From: Pseudomonas lactucae
GTDB lineage: Bacteria > Pseudomonadota > Gammaproteobacteria > Pseudomonadales > Pseudomonadaceae
Direction: 5' to 3'
DNA: 64,000 nucleotides
Assembly: GCF_016937615.1 (NCBI RefSeq)
Contig: NZ_JAFHKI010000101.1
Location: 1-64,000, forward strand
The notes below the pieces were generated by a model. It was not told the origin of the DNA. It saw only the letters and a program-made list of their open reading frames with translations, and did no database searches. Positions 54,645 to 63,755 of this stretch are shown piece after piece. Position 1 is the first letter of the stretch; each line of letters opens with the position of its first letter. The position numbers were made by a program, and so were the translations under genes.

Positions 54645-55453
54645 AGTGGATGTCTACCCTGGGGCTCACCATCGCACTGATGCTATGGGGAGTTGCAGCA
54701 CAGGCCGTCGAGTTGATGCGCTGGGAACGCATCCCTCTCGCGGTCCCGCTGTTGATTAATCAGGAGCGTGTGGTCTTTATCGAGGAGGATGTCCGAGTCG
54801 GCGTCCCCTCAACTCTGACCGGCAAGCTGCGCGTGCAATCTACCGGCGGCACGCTGTACCTGCGCGCGTCAGAAGCCATTGCACCTACCCGATTACAACT
54901 GCAATCGGTCGCGACGGGCGAGATCATCCTGCTGGATATCGCCGCCACGCCTGGCGATCAACCACTCGAGCCCGTGCGTATTATCAAGAATGCTCCGGCG
55001 CAGACTACCGAGACGGAACCCAGCACCGTCCTTGTTCCAGAACGTACGCCGATCCCGGTCGCTTTGACGCGCTACGCCGCACAAAGCCTATACGCACCTT
55101 TACGTACCGTTGAGCCTCTGCCCGGCATACGTCGCGTCCCGCTCAAGCTGCGCACCGCACTGCCGAACTTGCTGCCGACTGAAAACGTGTCCAGCACGCC
55201 CATCGCCGCTTGGCGACTAGGTGATTACTGGGTGACGGCGGTGAAGTTACGCAACCTTGGTTCAGCGACGGTGCAACTCGATCCGCGTCAACTTCAGGCC
55301 AAGTTGTTCGCCGCGTCCTTCCAGCATGCTTTCCTCGGGCCTGTCGGCAGCCCTGAAGACACCACGATTGCTTACCTCGTCACCCGCGGTGCCGGCCTCG
55401 AACACGCCGTGCTGCTCCCGCCCGTTACACGAGGTGCTGACGATGAAAGCTAA
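54641..55453 (+). CDS. ICE protein, PFL_4704 family (TIGR03749-like, TraK-like)
   Basis: A 270-residue exported protein with signal peptide (GLTIALMLWGVAAQA). MRWERIPLAVPLLINQERVVF and VGVPSTLTGKLRVQSTGGTLYL cover residues 26-75, a TraK/VirB9-like beta domain. WRLGDYWVTAVKLRNL near 187 is a second conserved block. It is likely part of the outer-membrane core complex together with the lipoprotein at 56923 and the TraB-like protein. It overlaps the next gene by 11 bp. Confidence 0.87.
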   Translation: MKWMSTLGLTIALMLWGVAAQAVELMRWERIPLAVPLLINQERVVFIEEDVRVGVPSTLTGKLRVQSTGGTLYLRASEAIAPTRLQLQSVATGEIILLDIAATPGDQPLEPVRIIKNAPAQTTETEPSTVLVPERTPIPVALTRYAAQSLYAPLRTVEPLPGIRRVPLKLRTALPNLLPTENVSSTPIAAWRLGDYWVTAVKLRNLGSATVQLDPRQLQAKLFAASFQHAFLGPVGSPEDTTIAYLVTRGAGLEHAVLLPPVTRGADDES

Positions 55454-56960
55454 CGCCTTGCTCAAATGGCTGGTACCGGCTGTGTTGCTAGGCGTGGTGT
55501 TCATCATCCTGAAAACTTGGGTCGCGGGTGGTACCTCGCCTTCGTCGGTAAGTCCGACTGCTCAGGACAACCTCCAGTTATCCGCCGAGCAGGCCAAGTC
55601 GCTCGGCATTGCGGGTGACACCCCACGCGACACGGTTGCCACCCTGGTCGGCCAGGTGAAGGCCATGCGCAGCGACATGCTCGGCCTGAAAAAACACAAC
55701 GATTCGCTGCAGGCGGAGAACAACCGCCTTCGCGAGCGGGAAAACAGCGTCGATTCGCGTATCCAGACGGCACTTGGCAGCGTGACCCAGCAGGTCGACG
55801 AAGGCCGCCGCCAAGCCAACGAGGCCCGGCTCAAAGCGGAACAAGACAGTCGTCAGGCTCGCGGTCTGCTGACGCAATTGCAGGATCAGTTGTCGGGGCT
55901 GGCTGGCAAGAGCAAGGACATGCCGATTGGATTGGGGCTTGAGCCCGGCGACGGCGCTCAGTTCGAAGGGCGACACTCTGCCAATGATGCGCTGCAGTGG
56001 ATTGAACCCTCGGATGCTCCGTCCACCGACGCCAGAGGCAAAACCATGACTTCCTCCGCACTGAGCCTGCCTACCGCTTTCAACTCTCTGGACGGCTTGA
56101 AAGACAACGCGATTGATCGCAGCCAGAAACAGCTACGTGCAGTTACCAAGGGTGAGCGCGACCTGACGCGATCCGTTGATCGTACCGAAGGCGCGAAGCC
56201 GGTCTACACGATCCCCGAAAACGCCACGCTGATGGGCTCGGTCGCCATGACTGCGCTGATCGGCCGGGTCCCGGTGGACGGCACCGTGAATGACCCCTAT
56301 CCCTTCAAGGTGCTGGTCGGTCCGGAAAACCTGACCGCCAACGGCATCGACCTACCGGACGTCGCGGGGGCCGTGATGAGCGGCACGGCGTCCGGTGACT
56401 GGACCCTGTCCTGTGTACGCGGACAGGTCGAGTCAATTACCTTTGTGTTTACCGATGGCACCATCCGCACGGTGCCTCAGCCGAAGGCAGTAGCCAGCCG
56501 CAATGCTTCCACCACCCAGAGCTCGAACACCGACAAGATCCGTGGCGGGCTCGGTTATCTGTCCGATCCGTATGGCATTCCTTGCATTGCCGGCGAGCGC
56601 CGCTCGAACGCCCAGCAATACCTCGGCAGCCAAAGTCTGATCACGGCAGCTGGCGCAGGTGTCGCTGCCTTGCTAGGAGATGAGCAGAACAACAGCAGTG
56701 TGATCAGTTCGGGCGGCAATACGCTCGGGCTTACCAACAGCACAGGCAACAGCGCGCTGAATTCAATTCTCAGTGGTGGGGTCAGCGACATCCGCGAGTG
56801 GATCAACAAACTGTATGGCGAGACCTTTGCTGCCGTGTACGTGCCACCGTCCGCCCAAGTCGCGCTACACCTCGACCATGAAATCACCATCGACTACGAG
56901 CCCAAGGGCCGGAGCGTTCGCCATGAAAAAGACCATGCTTCTCTGCCTGACTTGGATTAG
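55443..56960 (+). CDS. ICE protein, PFL_4705 family (TIGR03752-like, TraB/VirB10-like)
   Basis: A 505-residue core-complex protein. N-terminal anchor LLKWLVPAVLLGVVFIILK, coiled coil ~residues 75-145 (MRSDMLGLKKHNDSLQAENNR), then the TraB beta-barrel domain: IPENATLMGSVAMTALIGRVPVDG near 260 and GGLGYLSDPYGIPCIAGERR near 375. ATG 55443 is used; an earlier in-frame start at 55257 lies inside the previous gene. It spans both membranes and relays energy to the pore. Confidence 0.9.
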   Translation: MKANALLKWLVPAVLLGVVFIILKTWVAGGTSPSSVSPTAQDNLQLSAEQAKSLGIAGDTPRDTVATLVGQVKAMRSDMLGLKKHNDSLQAENNRLRERENSVDSRIQTALGSVTQQVDEGRRQANEARLKAEQDSRQARGLLTQLQDQLSGLAGKSKDMPIGLGLEPGDGAQFEGRHSANDALQWIEPSDAPSTDARGKTMTSSALSLPTAFNSLDGLKDNAIDRSQKQLRAVTKGERDLTRSVDRTEGAKPVYTIPENATLMGSVAMTALIGRVPVDGTVNDPYPFKVLVGPENLTANGIDLPDVAGAVMSGTASGDWTLSCVRGQVESITFVFTDGTIRTVPQPKAVASRNASTTQSSNTDKIRGGLGYLSDPYGIPCIAGERRSNAQQYLGSQSLITAAGAGVAALLGDEQNNSSVISSGGNTLGLTNSTGNSALNSILSGGVSDIREWINKLYGETFAAVYVPPSAQVALHLDHEITIDYEPKGRSVRHEKDHASLPDLD

Positions 56961-57339
56961 CTTGCTCTGCTGGGTCCTGACGGGGTGTTCCACCGACAAA
57001 GAAACGCTTCTGCCCCATGGCGAGCAAACCATGCTGGACATATGGAACGGCGCCGGTTCGCAAGGCACTCAGCAGCAATTGTTAGATGCTCGGCAGCAGC
57101 TACGCCGCCCGTTGGCTCAGACGGATTTCTCCGCGTCTGTCCAGGAACCGTATACGCGCACCGCAGCGAACGAGATCCACAATCTGTTCCCTCGCCTGCC
57201 CAATCCCGATCTGGTGCTGTACGTGTATCCGCACTTGAGTGGTACCGAGCAGGCACCGATCCCCGGTTACTCGACCGTCTTTCCGTTCTACCAACGGGTG
57301 CAGTACGCATTACCCGGTGAACGCCAGGAAGACTTGTAA
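56923..57339 (+). CDS. Conjugative transfer lipoprotein (TIGR03751-like, TraV/VirB7-like)
   Basis: A 138-residue lipoprotein with lipobox VLTGC (Cys22). EPYTRTAANEIHNLFPRLPNPDLVLYVYPHL near residues 80-110 (shown in part) is the family core, ending FPFYQRVQYALPGE. It is probably the outer-membrane lipoprotein of the core complex. It overlaps the TraB-like gene by 38 bp, and its TAA shares a base with the TraC ATG. Confidence 0.88.
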   Translation: MKKTMLLCLTWISLLCWVLTGCSTDKETLLPHGEQTMLDIWNGAGSQGTQQQLLDARQQLRRPLAQTDFSASVQEPYTRTAANEIHNLFPRLPNPDLVLYVYPHLSGTEQAPIPGYSTVFPFYQRVQYALPGERQEDL

Positions 57340-60088
57340 TGCGTAGCGGCGGTTCGGGTAACCGCACTGGCGCGTGGAAAGCCTGGCGCAACCCATTACG
57401 TCCTCGCGCCACGCTGGCCGATGACGCCGCACTCTACGCACACAACCCCAGCTTCACCGATCACCTGCCTTGGGTCGAATACCTCGACACCGAGCAGTGT
57501 TTTCTGCTCGATGACAACCGCTCGGTGGGCGCGGTGCTTGAGTTACTGCCCATCGGCACCGAAGGGCGAGAACCCGATTGGTTGATGGCCGCCCGCGATG
57601 CCCTTGAGGATGCCTTGCAGGACAGTTTTGATGAGCTGGATCAAACGCCTTGGGTGGCGCAGTTTTTCTGCCTGGACGAAAACGACTTCACTCCCTACCT
57701 GACACAGCTCACCGATTATATTCAGGACAGCGCTGGAGGCACGGTCTTCACCGAGACGTATTTGGAGCTCATCCGCCGTCATCTCAAAGCCATCGCCAAG
57801 CCCGGTGGCCTGTTCGAGGATAAGGTGGTGACGCGCCTGCCCTGGCGCGGCAACAACCGACGGGTGCGCCTGGTGGTCTATCGCTGGCTTGAGTCTGGCG
57901 CCGAGGAGACGGGACTCACCCCGGTACAATCCCTGCAGCAGGCTTGCGAACGTATTGCAGCTTCATTGCAGGCGTGCGGCGTGCAATCGGCACGAGTTGA
58001 TGGCCGCGGTTTTTATGCCTGGTTATTGCCCTGGTTCAATCCGGCGCCCAGGCTCACCGATGAAGCGCCCGAGGACTTTTACCAACGTATCGCCTATCCG
58101 GAGCCTGCTGATGGCGAGTCGCTGGAATTGCCCTTCGATCACGACTTCGCCGAACGGTTGTTCTTCAACGAACCGTGTTCGGATGTGCAACGAGGACTCT
58201 GGTACTTCGATGGGCAACCCCATCGGGTCATGGTGGTGGACAAACTGCGACGGGCACCGTCGATTGGTCAACTCACCGGAGAAACCCGTAAGGGTGATGC
58301 AGTCAATGCCCTGTTCGACCAGTTACCCGAAGGCACGGTGATGAGTCTGACCTTGGTGGTCAAGCCGCAGGATGTGCTCGAAGACCAGTTAAACCGGTTG
58401 GCGCGCAAAGCCATCGGTGAAAACCTGGCCTCGACCCAGACCCGTCAGGATGTCGAAGAGGCTCGTGCGATCATCGGTCGCCAGCACAAGCTATACCGCG
58501 GCACCCTGGCGTTCTACGTGCGCAGTCACGATGAACAGCAACTGCACCAGCGCTCGGTCAGCCTGGCCAACGCGCTGTTGGGCGCGGGGCTGCAACCGGT
58601 ACGCGAAGGCGATGAAGTCGCCGCCTGCAACAGCTACCTGCGTTGGTTGCCGATGGCCTATAACCCGGCCCGCGACACACGCAACTGGTACACCCGCCTG
58701 ATGTTCGCCCAGCACCTGGCGAACCTCGTCCCGGTGTGGGGCCGAAGCACCGGCACCGGCCACCCGGGCATCACCCTGTTCAACCGCGGCGGCTCGCTAT
58801 TGAGCTTCGACCCGTTATCACGCCTGGACCGGGCCATGAACGGGCATCTGCTGTTATTCGGCCGACCGGTGCCGGCAAGTCGGCCACCCTGGTCACCCTG
58901 CTGATGCAGGTCATGGCGGTGTACCGCCCTCGCCTGTTTATCGTCGAAGCAGGCAATTCGTTTGGTTTGCAGGGCGACTACTTCGCAACGCAGGGCCTCT
59001 CGGTCAATAAGGTCCAATTAAAACCTGGCGCCTCGGTCAGTCTCGCACCGTTCGCCGACGCTTGGCGCCTGGTCGAGCAGCCGGATCAGGTAGCGAGTCT
59101 GTCTGTCGATGAGCTGGACGATGAGGTGGTAACCAGTCGCGAAGACCAACGTGATGTGCTCGGCGAATTGGAGATCACCGCCCGGCTGATGATCACTGGC
59201 GGCGAGGCCAAGGAAGAGGCGCGCCTGAGCCGGGCCGATCGCAGCCTGATCCGTGAGTGCATTCTCGATGCGGCGCAGACTTGCGTCACCACGGCCCGCC
59301 AGGTACTGACCCGCGACGTGCGTGACGCCTTGCTGCGCGTCGCTGCTGACCCGCATTTGCCAGAGAAGCGTCGCGAGCGTGCCCAGGAAATGGGCGAGTC
59401 CATCGACCTGTTTTGCCAGGATTTTGAGGGCGAATTGTTCGATCGCGAGGGCACGCCTTGGCCCGAGAGCGATGTGACCATTGTCGATCTGGCCACTTAC
59501 GCTCGCGAAGGCTATGAGGCACAGATGTCCATCAGCTACATCAGCCTGATGAACACCGTGAACAACCTTGCCGAGCGCGACCAGTACCTTGGACGGCCGA
59601 TCATTATGGTCACCGACGAAGGCCATATCATCACAAAGAACCCGCTGCTGGCGCCATTCGTGGTCAAGGGCACGAAGATGTGGCGCAAGCTCGGCGCTTG
59701 GTTCTGGCTGGCGACGCAAAACCTTGCCGACTTTCCCTCTGCCGCGCAGACCATGCTCAACATGATCGAATGGTGGATTTGTTTGAACATGCCGCCCGCG
59801 GAAATCGAAGAGATCGCACGGTTCAAGAAACTCACGCCGTCACAGAAAGCTTTGTTGCTCTCCACCAGTAAGGAGCCTGGGAAATACACTGAGGGGGTCG
59901 TGCTGTCGAAAAAACTCGAAACGCTGTTTCGAGCCGTGCCACCCAGCCTTTACCTCGCTCTTGCCATGACGGAGCCCGAGGAAAAAGCCGAGCGCTGGAG
60001 GTTGATGCAGGAGAACGGTTGCTCGGAGTTGGAAGCGGCTTTCCAGGTAGCTGAGCGTATTGACCAGTCCCGAGGAATCGGGACATAA
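57339..60088 (+). pseudogene. traC: Conjugative transfer ATPase TraC/VirB4-like (PFL_4706), frameshifted in Walker A
   Basis: This is the pilus-assembly ATPase of the secretion channel. The first part, ~510 residues, ends near HLLLFG. The Walker A loop should read GPTGAGKSA, but the C run at 58862-58863 is one base short, so the frame is lost inside the loop. The second frame resumes GAGKSATLVTLLMQVMAVYRP and carries Walker B IIMVTDEGHII near 59620 and KLGAWFWLATQNLADFPS. Repaired length is ~916 residues, normal for the family. If real, the element cannot transfer by itself; a missed C in the assembly is the simplest explanation. Confidence 0.88.
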
Positions 60089-60213
60089 GGAAAGATTTTG
60101 AGCCCATATGGCGTTACATCTGCGCAGGGCTGGAGGGCGGTTTTGTGCTGGATATGTCCGAACTATCTGAGTAGATTACTCGTCGACACTCAGCCAAGCG
60201 GAAGGAGTCACCC

Positions 60214-60486
60214 ATGGATAAAAACGATCTAATCGAGGCCATAGCGAGCTCCGCCGACCTCCCGAAGTCTGCCGCCGGGCGCGCACTGGATGCACTCACA
60301 ACCATCATATCCACTGCGTTGAAAGGCGGTGAGGACGTCACCTTGGTGGGATTTGGTACCTTTGCAGTGAAAGCGCGTGCAGCGCGCGACGGACGTAACC
60401 CTCAAACGGGTGCCATCATCAAGATCGCAGCCTCGAACACGCCTAGTTTCAAAGCCGGTAAATCGCTGAAAGACGCGGTTAACTAG
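60214..60486 (+). CDS. HU-family DNA-binding protein
   Basis: A 90-residue HU/IHF-fold protein: MDKNDLIEAIASSADLPKSAA opens the helical base, GGEDVTLVGFGTFAVKARAARDGRNPQTG covers the beta arms (in part), and the end is PSFKAGKSLKDAVN. The arm proline (RNPQTG) is present. AAGGAG lies 7 nt before the ATG. It lies 125 bp after the TraC stop and is followed by its own hairpin terminator, so it is a separate unit. It may shape element DNA together with MvaT and SSB. Confidence 0.92.
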   Translation: MDKNDLIEAIASSADLPKSAAGRALDALTTIISTALKGGEDVTLVGFGTFAVKARAARDGRNPQTGAIIKIAASNTPSFKAGKSLKDAVN

Positions 60487-60502
60487 ACGCTGGTGGCGAT
60501 TA

Positions 60503-60537
60503 CCCAATACCAACTCTGCGAGAGCCTTGGTATTGGG
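60503..60537 (+). terminator. Hairpin terminator after the HU gene
   Basis: CCCAATACCAA (60503-60513) pairs perfectly with TTGGTATTGGG (60527-60537) around a 13-nt loop. The T-tract is short (CTT). It lies 17 bp past the HU stop. Confidence 0.6.
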
Positions 60538-60600
60538 CTTCGGCAGCCGAAACGCTGGCTGAACTCTGGCAACCTTCAAACTAGGTGTTTGAACGCGTCT

Positions 60601-60888
60601 TTAGCGACGTTTCTTTCTGCTTTGATTTGGGCTGGGTGGCACACTGCTTAGCCGCTGCTGAATCCTCAACAAAAATCCAGCTTCAAAAGCATCCTGGCAG
60701 TCACCAGCAGGAAAGGTTTTGCGCTTTTGTGCCAATTCCCACCACAGTGGAATCTCGCCGGACGTATCAAGCCAAGCTTGGGCGCATTGCACGCCACGTT
60801 CGATCATTGGGGCAAATTCGTTGCCCCAAGGTGTCAGAAGACTCAAGCAACCATCCGCCGCAGGAATTGAAACGTAGTTTTCGTCCAT
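60601..60888 (-). CDS. Hypothetical protein
   Basis: A 95-residue protein of unknown function on the minus strand (MDENYVSIPAADGCLSLLTP). Trp-rich middle (AWLDTSGEIPLWWELA) and strongly basic end (SPNQSRKKRR). ATG 60888 has AGGG 6 nt upstream; a GTG two codons earlier is also possible. It is divergent from the XRE gene with 168 bp between. I recognise no family. Confidence 0.5.
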   Translation of the reverse strand: MDENYVSIPAADGCLSLLTPWGNEFAPMIERGVQCAQAWLDTSGEIPLWWELAQKRKTFPAGDCQDAFEAGFLLRIQQRLSSVPPSPNQSRKKRR

Positions 60889-61041
60889 ACACACCCTAGA
60901 TTTCTAATTTATTGTTAAACGCGCAGTCCAGCCTCGAAATCTTAACGACACCAAATGAGCGCTCGATAACAGGCAAGGGCATAAAATAGCCTAGATCAAT
61001 ACCAATGTAGACTATATCCCGTGGATTGAGAGTCCCTCAAG

Positions 61042-61054
61042 GCGCAATTTGCGC
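61042..61054. promoter_or_regulatory. Palindrome at the XRE start
   Basis: GCGCAA-T-TTGCGC lies 2 bp before the ATG of the XRE gene and overlaps where its ribosome site should be. It is a candidate autoregulatory operator. Confidence 0.4.
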
Positions 61055-61056
61055 GC

Positions 61057-61311
61057 ATGACTCAAGACTTTGAACAGCTCCGTCTGCAGTTGGCGGAAAA
61101 CATCCGCTTGATGCGACGCGTGAAAAACCTTACCCAAGAGCAATTGGCGCTCATGGCCGAGCTGGATCGTACCTACGTCAGTCAAATCGAACGATGCACG
61201 GCCAATCCGTCGCTGCTGGTCCTATGCAAACTCGCCAATATTTTCGAAGTGACCGCAGATCAGCTACTTGTAGAACCCGATATCCTACGCAGCACCCTTC
61301 ACGTCAAATAA
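61057..61311 (+). CDS. XRE-family transcriptional regulator
   Basis: An 84-residue Cro/CI-type protein consisting almost only of the HTH domain: LAENIRLMRRVKNLTQEQLA, then ELDRTYVSQIERCTANPSLLVLCKLANIFEV. It resembles SinR/restriction-control (C-protein-like) regulators. No restriction gene is nearby. A palindrome abuts its start. It lies between the HU unit and the PFL_4710 gene, where this ICE class usually has PFL_4709, so it is an accessory insertion in the transfer cluster. Confidence 0.86.
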   Translation: MTQDFEQLRLQLAENIRLMRRVKNLTQEQLALMAELDRTYVSQIERCTANPSLLVLCKLANIFEVTADQLLVEPDILRSTLHVK

Positions 61312-61416
61312 TAGTCTCTCGTCTCACAAATCCGACAGATCCACCTTCATAATTCCCACTGACAGTCTTCACTCCCTAACCGAACCTGCCCAGGCCATAC
61401 ACCGAGAGCCTGGATC

Positions 61417-62373
61417 ATGCCCGTTGCCTGCTCGTCCATTCCGCCCACAAAGCTACGGCCATTGGCGCTGAGCGTGCTGCTGGCGTGCGGCCCAAGCATG
61501 GCGCTGGACACCGGCAGCATTACGTCCTCTGCGCTTTCGCCAAGCTGTCTCGAATATAGGGTCATCGGTATTTGTTTCTGGCTCCTTTGTACCCCCTTCG
61601 GCTGCACGGTCAAAACCTCAACGAAGGTTCGTCATTTCATTCCTGAATTGGTGGTTTCGAGCTATGCCACCACCGGCAGCAATCCCTGGACCGAGATGGC
61701 CTCCCTCTCCTCTCCCATCAGCGGTGCGGAAGGTGGCGGTAACCTGATCACTCCGAATACCCAACGCGATAATCTTCCTCGTTTCAAAAACGTTGATGCC
61801 ATCGGTCATCCGGGTGGATGGGCTGCCACGCAACTGGCCTCGCAATCCGGCTACGCCTGCGCCAGCGGCGCCACTGCGCTCATGCCCTATTACCTGAGCA
61901 CTTTGGACTCACTGGCCTGGCGTCATGGCATCCCTGAAAGCCTTTACCCCGAGTCACTCATGCCGGGAATTCGTGAAATCGGTCGTCAGGTCTCGGGGAG
62001 CACGTGGGGCAACGTCTATCCCCGTCAGGGCTTTCTGGTACAGCCCGACGATTTCAAAGCCGCCGCAGTCATGGCGCAGCGGGCGGGTGATTTCATTACT
62101 CGCAACTGGCAGCCACATGTGTACTTACCGCTCACACCCGCACCACGCGAGGGTTACTGGCCGCCCGGCCCGATCGTTGAAAATGACGCTTCGACCCACA
62201 AATGGCAATTGCTCTACCCTCTGGTTCAACCCACGTGCGCCATCTTTCCCAGCGGTCCTGTGCAGAGCGCGGATGGCGGCTATGCCTGGTCGCTGTGGCG
62301 TCCCTATAGCTGCTGTAAGCGTGAGGGACAGACCTTCCTGTTCAGCATCGACTTCGAAGGTGGTACGTCATGA
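61417..62373 (+). CDS. ICE protein, PFL_4710 family (TIGR03756-like, TraU-like)
   Basis: A 318-residue exported protein with signal peptide (LRPLALSVLLACGPSMA). SPSCLEYRVIGICFWLLCTPFGC near residues 40-63 carries paired Cys residues, NVDAIGHPGG and RHGIPESLYPESLMPGIREIG lie mid-protein, and WSLWRPYSCCKREGQTFLFS ends it. This is the TraU-type periplasmic protein needed for transfer. It overlaps the next gene by ATGA. No ribosome site is strong. Full length. Confidence 0.88.
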   Translation: MPVACSSIPPTKLRPLALSVLLACGPSMALDTGSITSSALSPSCLEYRVIGICFWLLCTPFGCTVKTSTKVRHFIPELVVSSYATTGSNPWTEMASLSSPISGAEGGGNLITPNTQRDNLPRFKNVDAIGHPGGWAATQLASQSGYACASGATALMPYYLSTLDSLAWRHGIPESLYPESLMPGIREIGRQVSGSTWGNVYPRQGFLVQPDDFKAAAVMAQRAGDFITRNWQPHVYLPLTPAPREGYWPPGPIVENDASTHKWQLLYPLVQPTCAIFPSGPVQSADGGYAWSLWRPYSCCKREGQTFLFSIDFEGGTS

Positions 62374-63752
62374 GTCGACTTCTCGCAGGACCATGGTTGG
62401 GCGCGATGAGTCTGTTGTTCTTTGGACTGCTCGCCATGGCCACGCATGCCCATGCCGTCGAAGGCGATTACCGCCTGGGCACTCAAGGCGAAGTGCTCGA
62501 CGACCGGGTGATGTACACCATCGGTGGCGGCTCGGCAGCGGGCTCACCAAGTTCGCTCTATCGCCCCAACGGGCTCGGTGTCGGCGCTTCATGGCGAGCG
62601 AACATGATGTGTGGAAACATGAGCCTCACCAACACCCTGCAAAACCAGCTGAACGGCGCCACCGAAGGCTTCCAGCAGATCATGGGCAGCATCGTACAGA
62701 ACGCGACCCAAGCCGTGATGTCGCTGCCGGCGTTGATCATCCAGCGCGCCAACCCCGGTCTCTATGAGTTGCTGAGTAACGGGGTGATGCAGGGGCGTAT
62801 CGACTTCGACCGCTCCAAACTGACTTGCCAGGCCATGGCCGAAAAAATGGCGGACAAGGTCGGTCAAGCCGGCTGGGGCGCGCTGGCCAAGAACCAAGAA
62901 ATGCAAGGCAATCTGGAGCAAACCGGCGGTGATGCGGTGGCCGCGGTGAAAAACACCGAGGCCCATAACGGCAACAATGGGGTGTCCTGGGTTGGTGGCT
63001 CAAAGGCCGGAGGTAACGGACAGACGCCCATTAGGGTGACTTCCGACGTGGTGCGCGCCGGCTATAACCTGCTGCATAACCGGTCGGTGGATGACAACTC
63101 CTCGATTAGTAGCAGCGACTGCTTAGGCGGGGCTATTTGTCAGACCTGGGCTTCACCCCAGGAGGAATCCCAATGGGCCGTTCGGGTATTGGGTGAAAGC
63201 GAAGTCGCGACCTGCGATACCTGCGAAACCCTGCGTGCGACCGCGGGCAATGGGTTGACGCCGCTGATCCAGGAGGCCTACAGCGAACGCCTCCAGGCCC
63301 TGCAAGGGCTGCTGTCGGGTTCACTACCGCCTACCCCAGACAACCTGGCGAAAGCCTCCAGCCCGATGCTGCCGGTCACCCGCGGTGTGATCGAAGCCCT
63401 GCGCGACGATCCTGATCAGGAACTCCTGGCGCGGCGCCTGGCCAGTGAGACGGCCCTGTCCAGCGTGCTCGACAAAGCGCTCCTGCTATTGCGCACGCTG
63501 CTGGCAGGCAGCCACGAACCGAACATCGCTTCCGCTGAGCCGGCTCAGACCGCCTTGACGAAAAACATCGACGTTCTGGAGCGCGAAATACGCCTGTTGC
63601 AGACCGAGTTGCAGGTCCGGCAGATGCTGGCCACCAATACTGCCAGCCTGGTGCTTGATCGGCATGCCGGAGGTGCTGATGCGTCGCGCACCGTCGAGCA
63701 AGGCGACCCTGAGCCGGGCCGACTCAATGATGCTGACACCAGGCGTAAGTGA
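62370..63752 (+). CDS. ICE protein, PFL_4711 family (TIGR03755-like, TraH-like)
   Basis: A 460-residue exported protein with signal peptide (LFFGLLAMATHAHA). YRPNGLGVGASWRANMMCGNMSLTNTLQNQLNG in parts near residues 68-97, and VMQGRIDFDRSKLTCQAMAEKM near 140, are family blocks. The C-terminal third is helical (IDVLEREIRLLQTELQVRQML), a coiled coil. It resembles TraH-type pilus assembly proteins. ATGA overlap upstream, and the following gene starts 3 bp after its stop. Confidence 0.87.
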   Translation: MSRLLAGPWLGAMSLLFFGLLAMATHAHAVEGDYRLGTQGEVLDDRVMYTIGGGSAAGSPSSLYRPNGLGVGASWRANMMCGNMSLTNTLQNQLNGATEGFQQIMGSIVQNATQAVMSLPALIIQRANPGLYELLSNGVMQGRIDFDRSKLTCQAMAEKMADKVGQAGWGALAKNQEMQGNLEQTGGDAVAAVKNTEAHNGNNGVSWVGGSKAGGNGQTPIRVTSDVVRAGYNLLHNRSVDDNSSISSSDCLGGAICQTWASPQEESQWAVRVLGESEVATCDTCETLRATAGNGLTPLIQEAYSERLQALQGLLSGSLPPTPDNLAKASSPMLPVTRGVIEALRDDPDQELLARRLASETALSSVLDKALLLLRTLLAGSHEPNIASAEPAQTALTKNIDVLEREIRLLQTELQVRQMLATNTASLVLDRHAGGADASRTVEQGDPEPGRLNDADTRRK

Positions 63753-63755
63753 GCC

